From NCBI RefSeq assembly GCF_014193895.1, contig NZ_BLZR01000001.1:4092001-4156000 (forward strand): a DNA stretch of 64,000 nucleotides, given 5' to 3'. This DNA is from Clostridium fungisolvens. GTDB taxonomy: Bacteria; Bacillota; Clostridia; Clostridiales; Clostridiaceae. Position 1 is the stretch's first letter; each line of letters begins with the position of its first letter. Shown here in pieces: positions 16,695 through 25,430 of this stretch. The position numbers were made by a program, and so were the translations under genes. The notes below the pieces were generated by a model. It had not been told where the DNA came from, searched no databases, and was given only the letters and a program-made list of their open reading frames with translations.

Positions 16695-19298
16695 TTACAA
16701 ATTTTCACCTATCATTTCTGATTCATTTATTTTAATTTGATTACTCTCACCTACATTAGCAGCTATTCCAAGCATAGCCCAAAATACAGGTGCAACACTT
16801 ACTACACTTATATTAAAGAATGCTTGTACTAAATATCCTACTATAGACATAAGTAGTCCTAAATACAATAATTGATAATTATTTGTACTTTCTCTAAACT
16901 TCTTTGTAAGTCTTAAGATTACCAAAGTAATTAAGGAAAGATAAATTATAAGCGCAGGTATACCACTAGTTACTGTTAACTGTAAGTACTCATTATGAGC
17001 CTTATCCACTATTCCTCCAGTTAACTTTTGCATATACCCAAGCTCATCAAAATACTTTTGTAAAAATACTACCCCGAAGGTATCTGGTCCACTGCCTAGT
17101 ATAGGGTGTTCTGGAATAAAAGTAATACCTCTTTTCCATATATACATTCTTGAACTTCCAACAGTATCATTATCTGTTGAGCTTATCCTTGTTGCATCGA
17201 TACCAATAGAACTAAGTCTAGATAAAACAGTGCTATTAGTCAGAGAATTTAGCATGATAAATATTACTGCAAAGATTCCTAAAGATGCAAGATAGCGTTT
17301 CATATACTTTTTATTCTTAAAACAGTAATACAAGATGGCTATTGAATAAACACCAAAGGAAACAAAATTGCTTCTAGTAATTGATGCTACTAGTCCTGAA
17401 AATATTATAGAGGAACTTAATAAATATTTCTTTTCTGATGTTCTTAAGTAATAGCTTATATTTATCGGTAAATATAAAGTCATTAAAGTGGCAAAAAAGT
17501 TTTTGTTACCAATTGTAGAATAAGCATGATTTCCCCAGTTCTTTCTAAAGACATCATGAGGTATAAAGTCTAATCCTAGATATTGTAGTACACCATAGAT
17601 AGCTATCATGCAGATGAAGATATTAATTAATTTAAATATCCTATTAGAATACTTAAAATGTTTATACATTATTAAAAATATCAAACAATAGAATACTATA
17701 GCTACAAAACCTTCTCTTCTAGTCTCCCTTCCAGTTATGGATATAGGTACATACACAGAAAATACAGTTGATAGTAAAAGCCATAATATAAAACCTGCTA
17801 TAAGATAATCTATTATTGTGTTCTGTGACCATCTCTTTCTATCATATACAAACATCATGGTTACCATAACTACTACATAAACAAGTAGTATTTTAGGTTC
17901 ATAAAACCTATCATAAGAAGATGGAATTATTATAAACGGAATAAGTCCCATAATTAAAAATGTAAATATCTTAATAGGTTCAAGTCTTTTAAAGTTTTTT
18001 AATATAGATACATTAGCTAAACCAAAGTCATACTCTTCTTGCATAGCTATTCCCCAACCTATACCGAGCATTGCCCAAAACACTGGAGCCACACTCACTA
18101 TACTTATATTGAAGAAAGCTTGCACACAATAGGATATTATACCAAGTGTGATAGCTATTAGATGTATATTTCCATCCTTTATTGCCTTAGCCCCTGCTTT
18201 AAACACTATTGTAGCTAAAATCCCTAAGTATAAGAGTAACGCAAATATTCCATTGCATATAAGTATCTGTAGATACTCATTATGGGCTTTTGTAACAACT
18301 CCCCCTAAGCTTTTCACCATAAATTCTGTTTCAGATTTATGAGCGCCTAAAAAAGCAGTACTAAAATTATCTACACCATATCCTAGTACAGGTTTGTCCC
18401 ATAATAACTTTATACCATTTTTCCATATATATATTCTTCCAGAACCAGCCATCTCATTTCCTGACTGTTTTAATGATATGGCATCATCACTTATTGACAG
18501 CAATCTAGCATTAATAGCTCCACTCTTTAAATAGTTTATCCCAAAGAATATAACAACCATAGTAACTAAAACTATACCTAAATTTAGTAACCTCTTTTTA
18601 CTCTTAAAGGATAGCACAAATAATATTACTATACAGATAATCAAAGCTACCCAACTACTTCTAGTAGTACTACTTACTAACCCCAAAAATAAAATTGCAG
18701 TAGCAAAAATATATTTTTTCTCACCTTTATACATAAATAAAGCTACGGTTATTGGCAAAAATATACTTATATAAGCACCTATTGCATTTCTATAACCTAA
18801 AGTACTAAAAGGTTCATACTCGGAAATTCTCCTTACCTTATCAAGCTGTATAGGATTGATACCGAAGAATTGAATGAAGCTATATAATGAAACAATTGAC
18901 GCAAAAATCAATAAAATATTTATAAAACTTTTCGATAACTTAAATTTTTTTGATAACAATAAGAAATTAATAAAATAACATAGATATAATAAAAATGGTT
19001 CTCTATCTGTCATTTTACCTATAAACGAGTTTTGTACATCGACTCCCATTAAACTTGAAATAAAAATAATCCCTATAAATAATAATAATAATTTATCGAT
19101 CCAGTTAAAGGTTAATGTATCTTTCTTTACATATAAATAAATTAACGATATCACTGATATAAAATAAATAAAGTATAATTTCGGTGTATAGTAAACATCT
19201 GCGGCTCCTGGAACCATTATAAGCGGAGTCACTCCCATAAGTAACACCGCAATTAAGTTTACAAAGCTTTCCTCTTTAAATTGTATTTTCCCCCTCAT
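16695..19298 (-). CDS. Internally duplicated O-antigen ligase/polymerase-like membrane protein
   Basis: The 867-residue, roughly 24-helix protein consists of two homologous halves. Each half carries the Wzy_C/WaaL pattern: a helix with STLGYRNAIGAYISIFLPI in half one and STIGNKNFFATLMTLYLPI in half two, then SGRIYIWKNGIKLLWDKPVLGYGVDNF versus SSRMYIWKRGITFIPEHPILGSGPDTF. Next come VVTKAHNEYLQILICNGI versus IVDKAHNEYLQLTVTSGI, and finally the near-identical QAFFNIS(I/V)VSVAPVFWAMLGI. The conserved Arg/His residues of the periplasmic loop are kept in both. Such proteins join or polymerise lipid-linked glycans outside the membrane, or in some cases glycosylate pilins. It stands alone, 23 bases after a TVP38-type gene. 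The substrate is unknown. Confidence 0.85.
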   Translation of the reverse strand: MRGKIQFKEESFVNLIAVLLMGVTPLIMVPGAADVYYTPKLYFIYFISVISLIYLYVKKDTLTFNWIDKLLLLFIGIIFISSLMGVDVQNSFIGKMTDREPFLLYLCYFINFLLLSKKFKLSKSFINILLIFASIVSLYSFIQFFGINPIQLDKVRRISEYEPFSTLGYRNAIGAYISIFLPITVALFMYKGEKKYIFATAILFLGLVSSTTRSSWVALIICIVILFVLSFKSKKRLLNLGIVLVTMVVIFFGINYLKSGAINARLLSISDDAISLKQSGNEMAGSGRIYIWKNGIKLLWDKPVLGYGVDNFSTAFLGAHKSETEFMVKSLGGVVTKAHNEYLQILICNGIFALLLYLGILATIVFKAGAKAIKDGNIHLIAITLGIISYCVQAFFNISIVSVAPVFWAMLGIGWGIAMQEEYDFGLANVSILKNFKRLEPIKIFTFLIMGLIPFIIIPSSYDRFYEPKILLVYVVVMVTMMFVYDRKRWSQNTIIDYLIAGFILWLLLSTVFSVYVPISITGRETRREGFVAIVFYCLIFLIMYKHFKYSNRIFKLINIFICMIAIYGVLQYLGLDFIPHDVFRKNWGNHAYSTIGNKNFFATLMTLYLPINISYYLRTSEKKYLLSSSIIFSGLVASITRSNFVSFGVYSIAILYYCFKNKKYMKRYLASLGIFAVIFIMLNSLTNSTVLSRLSSIGIDATRISSTDNDTVGSSRMYIWKRGITFIPEHPILGSGPDTFGVVFLQKYFDELGYMQKLTGGIVDKAHNEYLQLTVTSGIPALIIYLSLITLVILRLTKKFRESTNNYQLLYLGLLMSIVGYLVQAFFNISVVSVAPVFWAMLGIAANVGESNQIKINESEMIGENL

Positions 19299-19321
19299 TT
19301 AATCCCCCTAAAATTTAAAGT

Positions 19322-20053
19322 CTAGTTTTCTTCCCTATTGATAAGTTTTTTTCCCTTTAATACTCCTATAAGAATAATCAAAGCCATAACTATTAAAACA
19401 ATTACTAATATTGATATCTTATCTAAAGAAAGGTTATGTCCAAAAAATATTGACACAAAAAGCATTGGTGCTCTAGCTAAATTTGATATGACAAGGAATT
19501 CCTTTAAAGAAAGGCTTGATATTCCACATATATATCCTAAAATATCCTTTGGTATTCCTGGTATTAAATATAAAAGCAAAACTATTCTTCTTAAGGACTT
19601 ATGCCTCTCTTCTGAGCTTTTACCAGATTCTCTTTCCCCTTTATGTTCCTCTTTAAAATGTTCGATTTTCTTTAATAGCCATAGATCCTTTTCACTTACT
19701 AACTTTTGCACAAAAGGTTTTCCTAGTTTTCTAGATAGTATAAAGGTTATAGCACTTCCGATTATTGCTCCTATAATAGATAAGGCAAATCCTATCCAAG
19801 GACCAAATATATAACCTGCTGCTACCTGAACTATTTCACCTGGTATTATGAATATTACTATTTGAAGTACCTGCATAACTAAAAATGCTAGCCATGAATA
19901 AGTTCCATATCCTAGTATTCTTTCCTTCATCTTTTTTATATCTGTAAAGATATATACATATTCACCAAGATATTTATAAAACGCTGCCATTAATACTAAT
20001 ACAGAAAAAACTGTTATAATATGATACTTATATTTTGCCAACTTTTCTTTCAT
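19322..20053 (-). CDS. TVP38/TMEM64 (DedA-related) membrane protein
   Basis: It has 243 residues and several membrane helices. The VTT-domain motif is visible as FIIPGEIVQVAAGYIFGPWIGFALSIIGAIIGSAITFILSRKLGKPFV (about residues 70-117) and later YLIPGIPKDILGYICGISSLSLKEFLVISNLARAPMLFVSIFFG. These proteins are thought to move lipids across the membrane. A very charged loop (about 125-158, with KEEHKGERESGKSSEERHK) is longer than usual. I prefer ATG 20053, eight bases after GAGGAT; a GTG two codons earlier is possible. It is probably co-transcribed with the following O-antigen-ligase-like gene. Confidence 0.85.
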   Translation of the reverse strand: MKEKLAKYKYHIITVFSVLVLMAAFYKYLGEYVYIFTDIKKMKERILGYGTYSWLAFLVMQVLQIVIFIIPGEIVQVAAGYIFGPWIGFALSIIGAIIGSAITFILSRKLGKPFVQKLVSEKDLWLLKKIEHFKEEHKGERESGKSSEERHKSLRRIVLLLYLIPGIPKDILGYICGISSLSLKEFLVISNLARAPMLFVSIFFGHNLSLDKISILVIVLIVMALIILIGVLKGKKLINREEN

Positions 20054-20660
20054 AATCACATATCCTCATAAAATTAAGTATATTATACTTCAACGTAAAA
20101 CCTTAAAATCAAGCTTATATTATAGGTTTAATTTTATAAATATATCCTATTGTTGCTTTCTGCAATTCTACATATTACTACATTTTTCACTTAGCAGAAT
20201 CATTAACTTGTAATACTTCTTCATTAAAATGCCGTATCTATAGTATAATATACGAAATATATCTATACACTAGCTATTTTCTTAGTATTACCTTAATTTT
20301 TTATTAATATTTGATATAAATTTCATAGTTCAATTATTAATTTATACACATTAAAGACCACAAATTCTAATTTTTCAACAGATACAAATTAAATTTCTGT
20401 AGATAAGTCTTTTATTTAACTTTATAATATATGTGATTTTTCTATATTCCACATTATTATAACATCTATCTCACTTTCTTAATACAATAATTGTCATAAT
20501 TTTAATTCTTTCTCATTAAAATTATTAGCTAAGTTTAGTAGTATTATTGATTTATTAATCTCTAGGAATTATCTCTACTGAGAATTCAGATAATATAATT
20601 ATCTATAACTTCGACCAGTTTCTTAATTATAATGAAAACTTTTAATTTGTAGGTGATATT
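20054..20660. other. Long AT-rich gap with no gene
   Basis: About 600 bases of very AT-rich sequence separate the divergent TVP38 and HNH genes. I see no open frame with a ribosome site, no repeat longer than about ten bases, and no RNA motif that I recognise. Confidence 0.5.
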
Positions 20661-20957
20661 ATGTACAATGAGAAGTATATTTGTGATTTATGCGGAAGAG
20701 AGGTTTCTAAAGTAACTGTTCATCATTTAATTCCAAGAGAAGAAGGCGGCAAGGATTTAGCCACAGTAATGCTATGCATCCCTTGTCATAAGCAGATCCA
20801 TGCACTTTATTCTAACAAGGAACTATCAGTAAGACTTTATACTATATCGAGACTTAAGAGTGATGATAAGATAATAAAGTATCTTAAATTCATAACAAAA
20901 CATCCTGGCGATTCTCACATTTCGGTAAAGAAATCTAAAGATGTTAGAAAAAAATAG
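20661..20957 (+). CDS. Small HNH endonuclease-like protein
   Basis: It has 98 residues. A zinc-finger pair CDLCGR (Cys9, Cys12) and CIPCHKQIH (about Cys49, Cys52) flanks the nuclease core VHHLIPREEGGKDLATVMLC, with the HH of the first motif and His in the last. This is the HNH fold found in McrA-like and many stand-alone small proteins. No restriction or phage genes are nearby, so the role (DNA repair or another nuclease function) is open. GTAGGTGATATT precedes the ATG. The last residues are Lys-rich. Confidence 0.8.
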   Translation: MYNEKYICDLCGREVSKVTVHHLIPREEGGKDLATVMLCIPCHKQIHALYSNKELSVRLYTISRLKSDDKIIKYLKFITKHPGDSHISVKKSKDVRKK

Positions 20958-21007
20958 GCAACAAGATAATAAAAGTTGTTTAAACTTAAATTCTATCTTG
21001 TTGCCTA
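20948..21007 (-). terminator. Terminator of the glycosylase gene
   Basis: A perfect 14-bp stem, TAGGCAACAAGATA with its complement, has a 25-base loop. On the minus strand it is followed by seven T. The plus-strand HNH gene ends inside it. Confidence 0.8.
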
Positions 21008-21078
21008 CTTATGATGGTTTATATTGGCTTTAGTTTATACAAATCTAGTATACCTCTATTACCTTCATCCTATCCTCA

Positions 21079-22020
21079 TCAAACTTTTATATTGTTTTCT
21101 CTAGCATAGTAGAAGAAATACTGCTGAGCAAAGCCTGAAAGTTCACCAAACTTCTCTCTTCCAAAAATTCTTATCTTATTAAGCGATACATCAGGAGCCA
21201 AATAGAAATGAGCCATAGCTCTTTTCACCCATACATCCACTGGAAAAGCTGAGTATTTTTTCATAGAAAACAGCATTACGCAGTCAGCTACTTTCGCACC
21301 AACACCTTTAAAATTTTGAAGAGCTTCATGGCACTGATCATCATTTAGCTCAGAAATCATTACTAAATCATATTTAAGTAATTCTTTTTCTTCATCAGTC
21401 ATTGCTTCTATAGCCTTATTACTGTTTAAGAGCTCATTACAGCTTTTTACTTTCTCTACAGTATCATAAATGTACTTACTTCTAAAAGATGCCCCTGTAG
21501 TGTTTATTTCCTCCAAGGATGCCTTTGAAAATTGCTCTACCGTAGGGAAGGCGTAATAAGTCTTTCCTTTATACTCAATAGCCGAACCCCACTTCTCACT
21601 TATTTTATTTATTGTTTTGCTAATCACCGGTATAGAATTTCTTGCAGATATTATAAAGCTTATAAGTATTTCAAAAGGATCTTGCTTTAGTATCCTTATA
21701 CCATATCCAAAATCTACTGCTTTTTCTAATAAAGGATCTCCTGAAAACTTTTCCTTTATAGCTGTATAATCTCGTTCTAAATCAAAATATTCCATCCATA
21801 TGTTATTAAAATCATCTCTATTTGTATTATGTATTATTATATCTTTTCCGCTTTCTTCTACCTCTATCACTCTCTCATGTGCTACCCCTATGTAAGTGCC
21901 ACTCTCTTGTCTAATCCATCTAAAGCACTGACCACACTCAAAAACTTGCTTTATATTAAAGTTTTCTGCATCCTTTAAAATTACTTTATCATCATAGTAT
22001 TCTACATCTTTATAATCCAT
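21079..22020 (-). CDS. ogg: 8-oxoguanine DNA glycosylase/AP lyase (Ogg1 type)
   Basis: The enzyme removes oxidised guanine from DNA and nicks the strand. The N-terminal OGG domain shows FNIKQVFECGQCFRWIRQ (about residues 20-38). The helix-hairpin-helix-GPD core contains ISFIISARNSIPVISK and the hairpin FKGVGAKVADCVML with the catalytic Lys (about 243). About 19 residues later comes the catalytic Asp in FPVDVWVKR (about 262). The family length is near 310; this one is 313. I chose ATG 22020, downstream of AAGGTGATAAAA; a GTG three codons earlier is possible. It is a single gene. In an anaerobe it would serve in repair of oxygen damage. Confidence 0.93.
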   Translation of the reverse strand: MDYKDVEYYDDKVILKDAENFNIKQVFECGQCFRWIRQESGTYIGVAHERVIEVEESGKDIIIHNTNRDDFNNIWMEYFDLERDYTAIKEKFSGDPLLEKAVDFGYGIRILKQDPFEILISFIISARNSIPVISKTINKISEKWGSAIEYKGKTYYAFPTVEQFSKASLEEINTTGASFRSKYIYDTVEKVKSCNELLNSNKAIEAMTDEEKELLKYDLVMISELNDDQCHEALQNFKGVGAKVADCVMLFSMKKYSAFPVDVWVKRAMAHFYLAPDVSLNKIRIFGREKFGELSGFAQQYFFYYARENNIKV

Positions 22021-22359
22021 TTTTATCACCTTTTCCTACTCGTCTATAAGTTGCCATCTTCTTTAACAAGCATTATCACAACTTACATATTTTACTTAAA
22101 TATAATTATACTTTTATATTTAGTTTTTTACAATTACTTAAGTAAAATCTTTACCACCAAATACAAGTTTTCATTTAATAATTAAAATTACTTACACAAA
22201 CTACATCTTATAAAGCTTCAGTTACTAAAATACTATTTCTAAACAGCTTAATCTTAATTCGTAGATCGACGAATAAATTATAAATTCTCTATAATCAACG
22301 TTAACCTTAATGATTTAACAAATTTATTTAGTATCAATGAGTTAACACCTATTATTTTT
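22021..22359. other. AT-rich gap without a gene
   Basis: This lies between the glycosylase start and the end of the alcohol dehydrogenase. Only short AT stretches are seen. I find no strong terminator hairpin after the dehydrogenase, which is unusual for this window. Confidence 0.4.
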
Positions 22360-23526
22360 CTATATAAAAACTTTCGTTCCATGGAAACTACAAACAAATA
22401 GTTTTTCCATCTCCACTTTTGTGATCTTTCTTGGATTAGAGCCAGTACATGCATCTTCCACTGCATTCTCCGCTATAAGTTGTAGGTTACTATTAAATAC
22501 ATCTTCTTTAACTCCATATTCTTTTAAACTATTAGGTATTCCAAGCTTTTCATTAAACAATCTTATAAGCTGCCTAAGTGATTCTACTAATTCGTCATCA
22601 GTTTCTCCTTGAAGCTGTAATCTTCTACTTATATCTGCATATCTTTTTGAACAAGTCTTTTTATTATAATCAATAACATAAGGTAAATATATCGCATTAG
22701 CACAACCATGTGGAATATTAAATATCGCCCCAGTTTTATGGGCCATACTATGAGTTATTCCAAGCAACGCATTGCTAAAGGCCATTCCAGCTAAACACTG
22801 AGCATAATGCATCCTTTCCCTAGCCTCTTTATCCCCTTGATATGAGTTCAATAAATTATCTCTGACCATTTCAATGGACTGTAATGCTAGAGGATCTGTA
22901 AAACAGGTATGCTGTGATGCAACATAAGCTTCTATACCATGAGTTAGTGCATCCATTCCCGTATGCGCTGTAAGCTTAGCGGGCATCGTTTCAGCAAGCT
23001 CTGAATCTACTATAGCTATATCTGGTGTTATATCATAGTCAGCTAGAGGATATTTTATTTTAGTTTTGTAATCTGTTATAACTGTAAATGCTGTTACTTC
23101 AGTTGCAGTTCCAGAGGTAGATGGAATAGCTACAAATTTAGCTTTGTTCCTAAGTTTAGGTATAGAAAAAGGCTTCTTTATATTTTCAAAGTTTTCATCT
23201 GGATATTCATAAAAAACCCACATTGCCTTAGCTGCATCTATGGCTGAGCCTCCTCCAATAGCAACTATCCAATCTGGTCTATATTCAAGCATCTTCTTAG
23301 ATCCATCAATAACCGTCTCAACTGATGGATCTGGTTCAACGCCTTCTATCAAGTTAACCTCAAAGTTAGCGTCCTTTAGATAGCTTATAGCCTTATCCAG
23401 AAAGCCAAACTTCCTCATAGACCCTCCCCCTGTAACTATGACTGCCCTCTTTCCTTCTAATTCCTTTAACTGCTCCATAGTTCCTTTTCCATAGTATATA
23501 TCTCTAGGTAAGGTAAATCTGCTCAT
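22360..23526 (-). CDS. Iron-dependent alcohol dehydrogenase (butanol dehydrogenase type)
   Basis: Family III alcohol dehydrogenase of 388 residues. It begins MSRFTLPRDIYYGKGTMEQL, very like NADPH-dependent butanol dehydrogenases of solvent-forming clostridia. The nucleotide site is AIGGGSAIDAAKAMWVFYEYP (about residues 90-110), with IPSTSGTATEVTAFTVI after it. The iron ligands are in DIAIVDSELAETMPAKLTAHTGMDALTHGIEAYVA and HSMAHKTGAIFNIPHGCANA. It probably reduces short aldehydes such as butanal or acetaldehyde to alcohols. It stands alone with TAGGAGGCAATTTA before the ATG. Cofactor preference cannot be read safely from the sequence. Confidence 0.9.
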   Translation of the reverse strand: MSRFTLPRDIYYGKGTMEQLKELEGKRAVIVTGGGSMRKFGFLDKAISYLKDANFEVNLIEGVEPDPSVETVIDGSKKMLEYRPDWIVAIGGGSAIDAAKAMWVFYEYPDENFENIKKPFSIPKLRNKAKFVAIPSTSGTATEVTAFTVITDYKTKIKYPLADYDITPDIAIVDSELAETMPAKLTAHTGMDALTHGIEAYVASQHTCFTDPLALQSIEMVRDNLLNSYQGDKEARERMHYAQCLAGMAFSNALLGITHSMAHKTGAIFNIPHGCANAIYLPYVIDYNKKTCSKRYADISRRLQLQGETDDELVESLRQLIRLFNEKLGIPNSLKEYGVKEDVFNSNLQLIAENAVEDACTGSNPRKITKVEMEKLFVCSFHGTKVFI

Positions 23527-24017
23527 TAAATTGCCTCCTAATTCTATCTAAAATAATTGTACAAGACTATTAATGATGTACCAATTAAATTACAATCTCG
23601 CTTTTTTAACTCCTGTGTATTTAGAAAATAGGTTTTAAAATTTGTTTTTCTCAAGTAATACATCATTACAATATTTAAAATGTCCTTAGGATATTATTAG
23701 TAATTACAGCAAGTTTTATTTATATTAATTCATAAAATCATTTAGCTAATATATGCGTCTTATTTACTTCATCAATCATATAAAATATCATTACTTCAAT
23801 ATTTTTATGTATAAAACTTATTCTACTTCAAGAATTTCTTAACTTATGTCCGGAAAAAACTGCTGCTCAAAAAAACACCGAAGAAGAGCATTCCAATGAA
23901 TTTTTCTAGTATAAAACTGTTTGTTAAATAAATGTTGGTAGTGATTAAAAACATGAATATGCGGCAAGCATTAAGAGGATAGCTTAATTATTAGATTTTC
24001 TTAGAGAGGTGTTCCTT
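23527..24017. other. Gap upstream of the transposase-like gene
   Basis: About 490 bases, AT-rich. I looked for a terminal inverted repeat that would mark the left end of an insertion sequence and did not find one matching the right flank. No gene is seen. Confidence 0.4.
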
Positions 24018-24908
24018 TTGCTACAGCATGATGTTGAATTAAAAAAGTTTGATCTGCATACTAACAATGTTTTAAAAAAAGATTTTTATAAAGATAGAGT
24101 TGTAGAAGTTTGCCCAATTTGTGAATCAACTTGGTATATTAAATATGGTTTTTATCATGGAATTCAAAGATACAAATGTAAAGTGTGTCAAAAAACCTTT
24201 TCCCGTACAACTAATTCATTGTGGAGTTATTCAAAGAAGAACACTAGAACTTGGATGGAATTTACTGAATTAATGGCGGAAAATAAGACCTTAAAATTCT
24301 GCGCAGAAAAGCTAAATATAAGTATTGGAACAGCTTTTTATTGGAGACATAAAATACTTCAAGCCTTAAGTATAGACTCAACTCCAGATAGTCTATCGGG
24401 AATTGTACATGTAGGAAAGGTTATTTTAAAAGAGAACTTTAAAGGGTGTAGAAATTCACAAATAATATCCGCTGCAACTCCAAGACAAAACATTTGGGTT
24501 ATTGGTGCAAAAGGACAGGAAGACTCTATGTTTATAAAACCAATATTTAAGCATCAATGGGATCGAAGAGCTTTCAATGAGAAAGTCTATTCTAAAATAG
24601 AAAATAGCTCATATATTGCTGCATACGGAGACAGATATATAAATTCAGTAGCAATGAGACATAATAAAAACAAATCCATTAAGGTAGAGCCTGAGTATAG
24701 AATAAAATACCTTTGGCCAAATTTGAAAAAATGGCTATCAAGCTTTCATGGGGTGGCCTCAAAGTATATTCGAAGATACCTTAGTTTTTTTATAATTATG
24801 AACTTAGACAAGGTACATGACTACATGGACTTGATGTATGATAGCGTATTTCAAGGTAATAGATTTACAAGAATTGAAGAAATACGATATATGAATTCGC
24901 CTTTTTAA
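24018..24908 (+). CDS. IS1595-type transposase relative lacking catalytic residues
   Basis: The N-terminal zinc ribbon CPICESTWYIKYGF...RYKCKVCQKTFS (about residues 32-63) and the following helix-turn-helix FCAEKLNISIGTAFYWRHKIL match ISXO2/IS1595 transposases. In active members the next segment is like VEVDETYF with the first catalytic Asp; here it reads VHVGKVIL. The second Asp region (normally DR) reads AATPRQNIWVIG. Only one candidate acidic residue (AAYGDRYINS) remains near the third position. The C-terminal HGVASKYIRRYLSFF still resembles the family. The frame is intact, so this is either an old decayed copy or a protein kept for DNA binding. A TTG start at 24018 fits the AGAGAGG site; a GTG at 24009 overlaps it. 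Confidence 0.75.
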   Translation: MLQHDVELKKFDLHTNNVLKKDFYKDRVVEVCPICESTWYIKYGFYHGIQRYKCKVCQKTFSRTTNSLWSYSKKNTRTWMEFTELMAENKTLKFCAEKLNISIGTAFYWRHKILQALSIDSTPDSLSGIVHVGKVILKENFKGCRNSQIISAATPRQNIWVIGAKGQEDSMFIKPIFKHQWDRRAFNEKVYSKIENSSYIAAYGDRYINSVAMRHNKNKSIKVEPEYRIKYLWPNLKKWLSSFHGVASKYIRRYLSFFIIMNLDKVHDYMDLMYDSVFQGNRFTRIEEIRYMNSPF

Positions 24909-25196
24909 AAAATTACAACTTAATACATATTAGTTTTATGGAATATATCGTAAAATACAGACTTAATTACAAGGTTGTCCATCTAGAGTTATAAATACCT
25001 AACAACATTTAATTAATAAATAACTGTATATAAAAAAAATTAACTATAAGCATAAACTAGTGGAAAATACTAGTTTGCATATTATCAAAACATATTAGTT
25101 CAAGCATTTTCTAATCTACTATATGATTTGAGTAAGATTTGAAGACATATTAGTTTTAATTAACTGTAAGATTAGCTCACTCTACATTTCAACGCG
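24909..25196. other. AT-rich gap with a thrice-repeated ACATATTAGTT
   Basis: The undecamer ACATATTAGTT occurs at 24925, 25090 and 25145 in the same orientation within 235 bases. No gene is seen. It might be a set of protein binding sites or remnants of an insertion, but the copies are short. Confidence 0.45.
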
Positions 25197-25341
25197 CTAT
25201 TTAACCATAAAAAAGTCGCTCAAGCGACCTTCTTCATCGAACTTTTCTTAACGCATCTGCCTTTCCGAATGTAAATGAGGAAAATCTGGCTTTTTACTGT
25301 TTACCCTAAAAAGCTGTTCTACCCCTTTAATATTGATAGGT
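25197..25341 (-). pseudogene. Remnant of the C-terminal end of an unidentified protein
   Basis: On the minus strand the frame reads TKPINIKGVEQLFRVNSK, then KPDFPHLHSERQMR, then TAA, then EKFDEEGRLSDFFMVK and a stop. The in-frame TAA could derive from CAA by one change. The piece has codon-like composition, no start, no ribosome site, and the hairpin GTCGC/GCGAC lies inside its last codons. It looks like the tail of a lost gene. I do not recognise the family. Confidence 0.35.
25209..25228 (-). terminator. Small GC-rich terminator-like hairpin
   Basis: The stem GTCGC / GCGAC has a four-base loop and is followed on the minus strand by a run of six to seven T. It lies within the gene remnant and might have belonged to the lost gene. 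Confidence 0.5.
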
Positions 25342-25377
25342 TTAGTTAATAAAAAATTTTATACTTTCATTAACAGT

Positions 25378-25409
25378 AAAAAAACACAGTTCTATTAAGA
25401 ACTGTGTTT
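25378..25409 (-). terminator. Terminator of the crt-bcd-etf-hbd operon
   Basis: The 12-bp stem AAACACAGTTCT / AGAACTGTGTTT is followed on the minus strand by a T-run. It lies 21 bases past the hbd stop. Confidence 0.9.
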
Positions 25410-25430
25410 CAAAATTCATATAATGAATTA

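Noticed and set aside
23945..23985. ATGCGGCAAGCATTAAGAGG, slightly similar to the right half of the palindromic element
   Set aside because: Too few matching bases and no flanking similarity, so not counted as a third copy.
24018..24908. Intact insertion sequence around the transposase-like gene
   Set aside because: I found no terminal inverted repeats or target duplication in the flanks, and the catalytic residues seem lost.
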